A DNA stretch of 64,000 bases from contig JALDRG010000013.1 in assembly GCA_031315995.1 (NCBI GenBank), forward strand, positions 35,190-99,189, in the 5' to 3' direction. The notes under the pieces were generated by a model. It had not been told where the DNA came from. It saw nothing but the letters and a program-made list of their open reading frames with translations, and searched no databases. A program made the position numbers and the translations under genes. Shown here one piece after another: positions 58,697-64,000 of the stretch; the stretch's first letter is position 1; each line of letters starts with the position of its first letter. This stretch comes from Nitrospira sp. Its GTDB lineage: Bacteria > Nitrospirota > Nitrospiria > Nitrospirales > Nitrospiraceae.

Positions 58697-59970
58697 TCAT
58701 AGCGGAGGGCGGCGGCCGGATCGAGTTTTGCCGCTTGGAGCGACGGGTACAGGGTGGCGACAAAGCTGATCAGGATCGCCGAACCTGCGACAAGCAACAC
58801 ATCGGAGCCGAGCACGTGAACTGGGATACGGGAGATGTAGTAGACCGTCGGGTCGAAGGTCCAAAAGGTCTGGATCAGCCACAGAAACGTATACCCCAGG
58901 GGGACGCCGATAGCTGCACCGGAACAACCGATAATCAGGCCGTTCAGCATAAAAATACGCATGATGCCTTTACGTGTCGCTCCCATCGCTTTGAGGATCG
59001 CGATCTCACGCTGTTTTTCCGTCACGATCATCGTCAGGGTGCTGACGATATTAAAGGAGGCGACGATGGTGATGAGGACCAACAACAGGAACATCATCGT
59101 CTTTTCCAATTTGAGCGCTGAGAAGAGGTTGCGATTCATCTGCATCCAGTCCCTTGCCCAGAAGGAAAAACCAAGATGCTGCTCAATCGCCCGCGCGATG
59201 TCCGCGGCACGGAACACGTCGGTGACTTTGACCTCGATGCCCGTCACGCTGGCGCCCATGTTGAAAAACTTCTGGGCCTCTCCCAGTTCGATGTAGGCAA
59301 GAGAGGAATCGTATTCGTACATCCCGGATTGAAAAATGCCGACGACGACGAACTGCCGAATCTTCGGCGTCATACTGGCGCCCGTGACCGGACCGACTGG
59401 GGAGACCACATTCAACGTATCGCCGGGGAAGGCGCCGAGCCGCATCGAGAGCTCTTTTCCGAGAACAATTCCCGGCCGCATGGCCGTGTCGGGACCGTTC
59501 GGCTCCCGTTCCTTCTCGGGAATGGTCACTTTAGTCGGACGGGAGAGGTCGTCGAGGTGGCCGCTTACGAGGTTGTGGGCCAGCTCGGTGACAGTGCCTT
59601 CCCTCGCGGGATCGATCCCGCGAAGAATGATACCTTGGACACCCGTTGGAGAGGTGAGGAGGACTTGTCGGAAAATGAACGGGGTCGCGGCGATGACATC
59701 AGGAACAGCCGCGACCTTCTTCACCTGGTCCTCGTAGTCGACCATCGATTCTTTCATGCGGTCGTTCACGAGGATGTGCGCAGTCGTGCCGAGAATCTTG
59801 GCCTGCACATCTTCCTTGAACCCGGTCATGATTCCGACCGTGCCGATCAACGCGGCCACGCCGAGCGTAATCCCGGCGATGGAGACGATCGTGTTGAAGG
59901 AGATGGTGCGGTTGCGTCGTTTCGCACGCAGGTAGCGCAATCCGATAAAGATTTCATAGGGCAGCGCCAT
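58693..59970 (-). CDS. lolC: Lipoprotein-releasing ABC transporter permease (LolC/LolE)
   Basis: 425 residues with four membrane helices, one N-terminal (SFNTIVSIAGITLGVAALIG) and three C-terminal (FLLLVLITIVASFNIVSTLT, LNGLIIGCSGAAIGVPLGYT, VLLVAGSAILISFVATLYPS), flanking a periplasmic domain of about 200 residues. A single permease may work as a homodimer in place of LolC plus LolE. It starts 2 bases after lysS and overlaps lolD. Confidence 0.94.
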   Translation of the reverse strand: MALPYEIFIGLRYLRAKRRNRTISFNTIVSIAGITLGVAALIGTVGIMTGFKEDVQAKILGTTAHILVNDRMKESMVDYEDQVKKVAAVPDVIAATPFIFRQVLLTSPTGVQGIILRGIDPAREGTVTELAHNLVSGHLDDLSRPTKVTIPEKEREPNGPDTAMRPGIVLGKELSMRLGAFPGDTLNVVSPVGPVTGASMTPKIRQFVVVGIFQSGMYEYDSSLAYIELGEAQKFFNMGASVTGIEVKVTDVFRAADIARAIEQHLGFSFWARDWMQMNRNLFSALKLEKTMMFLLLVLITIVASFNIVSTLTMIVTEKQREIAILKAMGATRKGIMRIFMLNGLIIGCSGAAIGVPLGYTFLWLIQTFWTFDPTVYYISRIPVHVLGSDVLLVAGSAILISFVATLYPSLQAAKLDPAAALRYE

Positions 59971-59972
59971 GT

Positions 59973-61454
59973 CTACTTTTCAGGCCTCAGCTGCGGGAAG
60001 AGGACGACATCCCGGATGGAGGCCTGATTGGTGAAGAGCATGACCAGGCGATCGATGCCGATCCCTTCCCCTGCGGTCGGCGGCATGCCGTATTCGAGCG
60101 CGCGCAAGAAGTCTTCATCCACCCGATGGGCTTCTTCGTCGCCGGCCGCATGTTGCGCCGCCTGCGCTTCGAATCGCTCACGTTGATCGAGGGGATCGTT
60201 CAACTCGGAGAAGGCGTTGGCGATTTCACGTCCGGCGATATAGAGCTCGAACCGGTCGGTGAGGGAGGGATCGGAATCCTTCCGGCGCGCGAGCGGGGAA
60301 ATCTCGATCGGGTAGTCGGTGATGAAGGTCGGCTGCTGGAGGCGCGGTTCGACGGTCTCTTCGAAGATCTCGTTCAGGATGTTCACGAGCGATTCCTTGG
60401 GAGAGACGTCGACACCGAGGCGCTGGGCCGCGGCGAGCGCCTCGTCTCGATTGGTGAGCACGCTCGGCGGCAGGCTATTCACTTCCAGAATGGCCTGGTG
60501 ATAGGACCACCGTCGCCACGGCGATCCCAGATTGATCTGCGTGCCCTGATAGTCGATCGTCGTGGTGCCGAGAGTGTCCTGCGCCAGTCGGCCGAATAGT
60601 TCTTCCGTCAGCACAATCAAGTCGTGGTAGTCGGCGTAGGAGACGTAGAATTCCAGCATGGTGAACTCGGGATTGTGAATCGTCGAGATGCCTTCGTTCC
60701 TGAAGTTACGGTTGATCTCAAACACGCGTGGAAAGCCACCGACGATCAGCCGTTTGAGATAGAGTTCCGGCGCGATGCGGAGATAGAGCTCGGCTCCCAA
60801 GGCGTTGTGGTGGGTGACGAAGGGCTTTGCCGCGGCGCCTCCGGGAATCGGATGCATCATCGGTGTTTCCACTTCGAGGAAGCCGCGTTCGATCAGAAAC
60901 GCGCGAATCCCTGACACAATGCGGCTGCGTAGCGCAAAGATCTGGTGCACCTGGGGATTGGCGATAAGATCGACATATCGCTGTCGGTAGCGGGTCTCGA
61001 CATCGGTGAGCCCATGCCACTTTTCCGGCAGCGGGCGGAGCGCTTTGCTGAGGAAGGTGAGCGTTTTCACTTCAACCGTGAACTCGTTGGTTTTGGTGCG
61101 GAACAGGATACCCGTCACACCGATCCAGTCTCCGAGATCCAGCCCCTCGGAAATCTGGTGGGCGTGGTCGCCCAGCGTATCCTTTTTCAGATAGACCTGC
61201 AGGCGGTCCGATCCGTCTTGCAGCACCGCGAAGGCGGCCTTGCCGAACCGGCGTAACCCGACGATGCGGCCGGCGATGGTACAGTCGATCCGCTCCTGCT
61301 CGAGCACCTCTTTGGTTTTTTCACCATGCAGGCGTGTGAGCTGTCCGGCTCGGTCCTTGACCTCGAAGCGCGTTCCGTAAGGCGCCACTCCCATCTGTCG
61401 CAGCTGGTCGAGTTTCTTGATGCGTTGTTGGCGTTGGTCGTTTATTTCATCCAT
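59973..61454 (-). CDS. lysS: Lysine--tRNA ligase (class II)
   Basis: 493 residues. An N-terminal OB anticodon-binding domain (IVGLRRFGKAAFAVLQDGSD) precedes the class II catalytic core with motif 2 (VFEINRNFRNEGISTIHNPEF) split here to its ends at residues 249-269, and motif 3 (GIGIDRLVMLFTNQASIRDV). The start follows prfB by 57 bases. It charges tRNA-Lys. Confidence 0.97.
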   Translation of the reverse strand: MDEINDQRQQRIKKLDQLRQMGVAPYGTRFEVKDRAGQLTRLHGEKTKEVLEQERIDCTIAGRIVGLRRFGKAAFAVLQDGSDRLQVYLKKDTLGDHAHQISEGLDLGDWIGVTGILFRTKTNEFTVEVKTLTFLSKALRPLPEKWHGLTDVETRYRQRYVDLIANPQVHQIFALRSRIVSGIRAFLIERGFLEVETPMMHPIPGGAAAKPFVTHHNALGAELYLRIAPELYLKRLIVGGFPRVFEINRNFRNEGISTIHNPEFTMLEFYVSYADYHDLIVLTEELFGRLAQDTLGTTTIDYQGTQINLGSPWRRWSYHQAILEVNSLPPSVLTNRDEALAAAQRLGVDVSPKESLVNILNEIFEETVEPRLQQPTFITDYPIEISPLARRKDSDPSLTDRFELYIAGREIANAFSELNDPLDQRERFEAQAAQHAAGDEEAHRVDEDFLRALEYGMPPTAGEGIGIDRLVMLFTNQASIRDVVLFPQLRPEK

Positions 61455-61511
61455 CGGTCAGGGTCTCTCGTCGTGCGTATCTCGTCTCTCGTTGGTGAAC
61501 TCCGCGTTACA

Positions 61512-62655
61512 CTACAGATCGTCATCCTTCATCGCCACCGGTTCGGGGGTCTTTCCGCCGGTTAGTTTTCGCTGGAGATAGGCTTCGATGAAACCATCCA
61601 ACTCACCATCCATCACGGCGGAAACCTGGCCGACTTCGTATCCCGTCCGGTGGTCCTTCACCATCTGATAGGGCTGAAAGACGTAGGACCGGATCTGACT
61701 GCCCCAGGCGATGTCTTTCTTTTCTCCCACGATGGCGTTGAACTCAGCTTCTTTCTTGCGCTGTTCGACTTCAAAGAGGCGGGCCTTCAAAATTTTCATG
61801 GCGCCGTTGCGATTTTGCAGTTGCGACCGTTCATTTTGACATTGCACCACGATATTGGTGGGAATGTGAGTGATACGAATGGCGGTCTCGACCTTATTCA
61901 CGTTCTGACCCCCGGCGCCACCGGCTCGAAACGTGTCGATTCGGAGATCTTTGTCGTCGATCACCACTTGGACATCGTCGTCGAGCTCCGGATAGACAAA
62001 GACCGACGCGAATGAGGTATGCCGTCGTTTGTTGGCATCGAACGGAGAGATCCGCACGAGGCGATGCACGCCGGCTTCGGCTTTGAGGTAGCCATAGGCG
62101 TACGGCCCGGTCACGGACAGCGTCGCGCTCTTAATGCCGGCTTCGTCTCCCGCGAGCAGATCCAATGTCTCCACCTTAAATCCCTTCTGTTCGCCCCATC
62201 GCACATACATCCGCAGCAGCATCTGCGCCCAATCTTGCGATTCGGTGCCCCCGGCTCCGGGATGGATCGCGAAAATCGCATTGCTTGAGTCCAACTCGCC
62301 AGACAGCAGCAGCTCGATACGGAATTGGGCGACGGCTTTCTCGAATGGTTCGAGTTCGGCGATGAGCTCGCGCTCCAGCCCTGCATCTCCGGATTCCTCT
62401 GCCAACTCCAGGAGTGCCTCGAGGTCGTTCTGCCGGCGTTCGGTTTCCCGCCAGCGGGACAGCTCGCGATCAAGAGCCGCCTTGCGCCGGTTCACCTTCG
62501 CGGCCGCCTGCGTATCTTTCCAGAAATCCGGCTGGGAGGTTTTGACGTCGATGTCGTTGAGCTCAGCGGTCATCCGAGCCAGGTCAAAGATGCCCCCGTA
62601 GCTGAGTCAACTGGTCGCCGAGGGTACGCACACGGGTCCGGACATCATCCAACAT
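61512..62655 (-). CDS. prfB: Peptide chain release factor 2, with programmed +1 frameshift
   Basis: The frame from ATG 62655 runs 23 codons to a TGA (62586-62584) preceded by a CGGGGG Shine-Dalgarno-like run and CTT, the classic prfB site (CTT TGA C). Skipping the T at 62586 continues as GAC-CTG-GCT-CGG into a long frame, for about 380 residues in total. The SPF anticodon-like tripeptide (RISPFDAN) and the GGQ motif ([10 protein letters not shown]) are present. RF2 terminates at UGA and UAA, and low RF2 activity promotes the frameshift, which autoregulates the gene. It is 18 bases after lnt. Confidence 0.95.
62580..62600 (-). promoter_or_regulatory. prfB: prfB programmed frameshift site
   Basis: Reading on the minus strand: CGG GGG CAT CTT TGA C. 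The GGGGG run acts as an internal Shine-Dalgarno sequence a few bases before the slippery CTT, and the UGA in the zero frame is followed by C, the weak-termination context. This matches the E. coli site in layout. Confidence 0.9.
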
Positions 62656-62673
62656 GGCACGGTCCTTTCTCTC

Positions 62674-64000
62674 TCAGGCTGGTCGCCCGGCTGGTTCGCC
62701 ACCGGCGGGTTCTGTGTCGTGTGAAAAATAGCCGGTCAGGCACAAAAGCGCGATGAGTATAGCACAGGCATAGGCAAAGAGATCACCGTACTTCGAGTAA
62801 AAGGTCCGTTGATGACCGACGGCAATCGATCCCCTCAGCGCTTCTTGCGTGAAGATGGCTGACTGTTGCAAGACACGCCCGTATGGGTCGATGAATCCGG
62901 AGATGCCGGTATTGGCCGCCCGCGCGAAGGCGACGTGATTTTCTACCGCACGAAAGACCACCATTCCAAAATGCTGATAGGGGGCCGACGATGGACCGAA
63001 CCAGGCGTCATTCGTGACCGTGACCATGAAGTCCGCTCCGTTGGCCGCAAACTGTCGCACCAGATTGGGAAAGATCACTTCGTAACAAATGACCACGCCG
63101 AATTTCACATGAAAATCAGGAATGGTGGCCGCGGCGGCCATTGGAGGGTTTTTCTCCTGCGGCTTGAACATCAACAACGTCGATCCCGGACCGGCCTCGA
63201 AGTCCCCGATCCCTTCCACGAGTTTGTCGAGAAAGAAGAGCAACGAGTTGTGAAATGGAATGTACTCGCCGAAGGGAACCAGATGCTGTTTGTCGTAGCG
63301 ACCGAGAATCTGACCGTCCGTCGCGAGCAGGTACGCGCTATTGAGTAAAAAGGGCCGTCCGTCCGGGTGGCGCCGCAATGCCGGACTGCCGAACAGCAGC
63401 GGGGCATCGGCGCGGCGAGCCATGTCGCCGACCAGGGCGCGGTAGTGCGGTTCCATTTCAAACACGAAGGGCGTGGCGGCTTCCGGCCAAACGATCAGAT
63501 CCAGGTTCTCGCCCAATTCTGTGGTGAGACGGTCATAGCGCGCCATGGTTTCTTGTCGAAACGCCACATCCCATTTCTGCGCCTGTTCGACGTTCGGTTG
63601 CACGATTCCTACGGACAGGGTGCGGGTGGTCGCATGCTGGGCGGCAGACAAGAGGGTGGTGCCATAAAACAAGGCCACACCGAATCCGGCTGCGGCGGCG
63701 ACTGAAGAGGGCCAGGGAAACGAACGAATCTGAAATCCGCGATAGGCTTTGAGGCTCCAGATAATCGTTTCTGCCAGCGCGGCATTGACCAGCACCAGCA
63801 GGAATGAGACCCCATAGACCCCGAAATGGTCCGCCAGCTGGATGATCGGGAGCCACTGATATTGGGAATAGCCGAACAGTGCCCAGGGCAAGCCGGAGAG
63901 AAAGTAGGTACGGATCAACTCCAATGTCACCCAAAGAAACGGTGCCGGCAAGAAGCCCAGAGTCGGAAACATCGTCCTGATCCACGACAGTCCGCCCGCG
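62674..64000 (-). CDS. lnt: Apolipoprotein N-acyltransferase (5' end outside window)
   Basis: The frame is open past the right edge, so the N-terminal helices are partly missing; 441 residues are seen. Further membrane helices (FLWVTLELIRTYFLSGLPWA, VYGVSFLLVLVNAALAETII) precede the nitrilase-like domain with the catalytic triad: Glu in LIVWPEAATPF, Lys in YDKQHLVPFGEY and Cys in VVICYEVIFP. A last membrane helix closes the protein. Lnt completes lipoprotein N-acylation, fitting the lol genes downstream in the same cluster. Confidence 0.95.
   Translation of the reverse strand, partial: AGGLSWIRTMFPTLGFLPAPFLWVTLELIRTYFLSGLPWALFGYSQYQWLPIIQLADHFGVYGVSFLLVLVNAALAETIIWSLKAYRGFQIRSFPWPSSVAAAAGFGVALFYGTTLLSAAQHATTRTLSVGIVQPNVEQAQKWDVAFRQETMARYDRLTTELGENLDLIVWPEAATPFVFEMEPHYRALVGDMARRADAPLLFGSPALRRHPDGRPFLLNSAYLLATDGQILGRYDKQHLVPFGEYIPFHNSLLFFLDKLVEGIGDFEAGPGSTLLMFKPQEKNPPMAAAATIPDFHVKFGVVICYEVIFPNLVRQFAANGADFMVTVTNDAWFGPSSAPYQHFGMVVFRAVENHVAFARAANTGISGFIDPYGRVLQQSAIFTQEALRGSIAVGHQRTFYSKYGDLFAYACAILIALLCLTGYFSHDTEPAGGEPAGRPA

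Overview
The window looks like a chromosomal segment of a GC-rich diderm bacterium. Diderm features are lolC/lolD, lnt, RlpA, several lipoproteins and an outer-membrane protein of the TraF_2/PorV type. Overall character suggests Nitrospirota, perhaps Nitrospira; that is an inference from gene content, and no rRNA marker is present. I found no tRNA, rRNA, CRISPR array, transposase or integrase.

Left edge (1-6141): a partial serine esterase (minus strand), a slipin/NfeD membrane-protease pair (minus strand), a 662-base gap containing two palindromes, and a sigma-54 activator (plus strand) with a degenerate receiver domain.

Centre (6142-36516): a roughly 30-kb, all-plus locus for an extracellular contractile injection system (eCIS, the Afp/PVC/MAC type of phage-tail-like particle). 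It is preceded by a sequence matching the sigma-54 -24/-12 consensus (6302-6317) and two related inverted repeats, TGCGG-N8-CCGC, 72 bp apart. Gene order is: winged-helix protein, one sheath, one tube, zinc-ribbon baseplate-type protein, proline-rich protein, DUF4255 tail terminator, AAA+ ATPase, 84-aa protein, four DUF4157 cargo-type proteins, Pvc7-type tube-cap protein, LysM protein, gp27-like hub, gp5-like spike, PAAR tip, gp25 wedge, two baseplate-J-like proteins, a tail-I/beta-helix fusion, a 1105-aa DUF6519 beta-helix fibre candidate, a small coiled-coil protein and a fifth DUF4157 protein. Most structural genes overlap by 4-8 bases. No tape-measure gene is visible. The DUF4157 proteins share an N-terminal C-x-C-G cysteine motif (with a second C-x-x-C pair in four of the five), a DEYEQEADR-type segment (also four of five) and an HExxH domain. 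Their other domains differ: a papain-like triad, a DUF7689-like domain, a second HExxH domain, and two unknowns. This is the strongest candidate for a poorly described system: a sigma-54-switched eCIS with a modular cargo island.

Right of the eCIS (36733-46644): a DUF5989 micro-protein with a CcoG/NapH-like ferredoxin membrane protein (minus), then cupin, double-ACT, RlpA and CNNM/CBS genes (plus), then ligA with an unknown 632-aa protein and a MoxR-type ATPase (minus).

Right end (46887-64000): a LysM lipoprotein leads into a complete tryptophan operon, trpE-G-D-C-(small lipoprotein)-F-B-A, ending in a terminator hairpin, followed by a two-GAF protein. The minus strand then carries lnt (partial), prfB with its programmed +1 frameshift, lysS, lolC, lolD, a TraF-like outer-membrane protein and a lipoprotein. 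This last group links lipoprotein acylation and export with translation genes.
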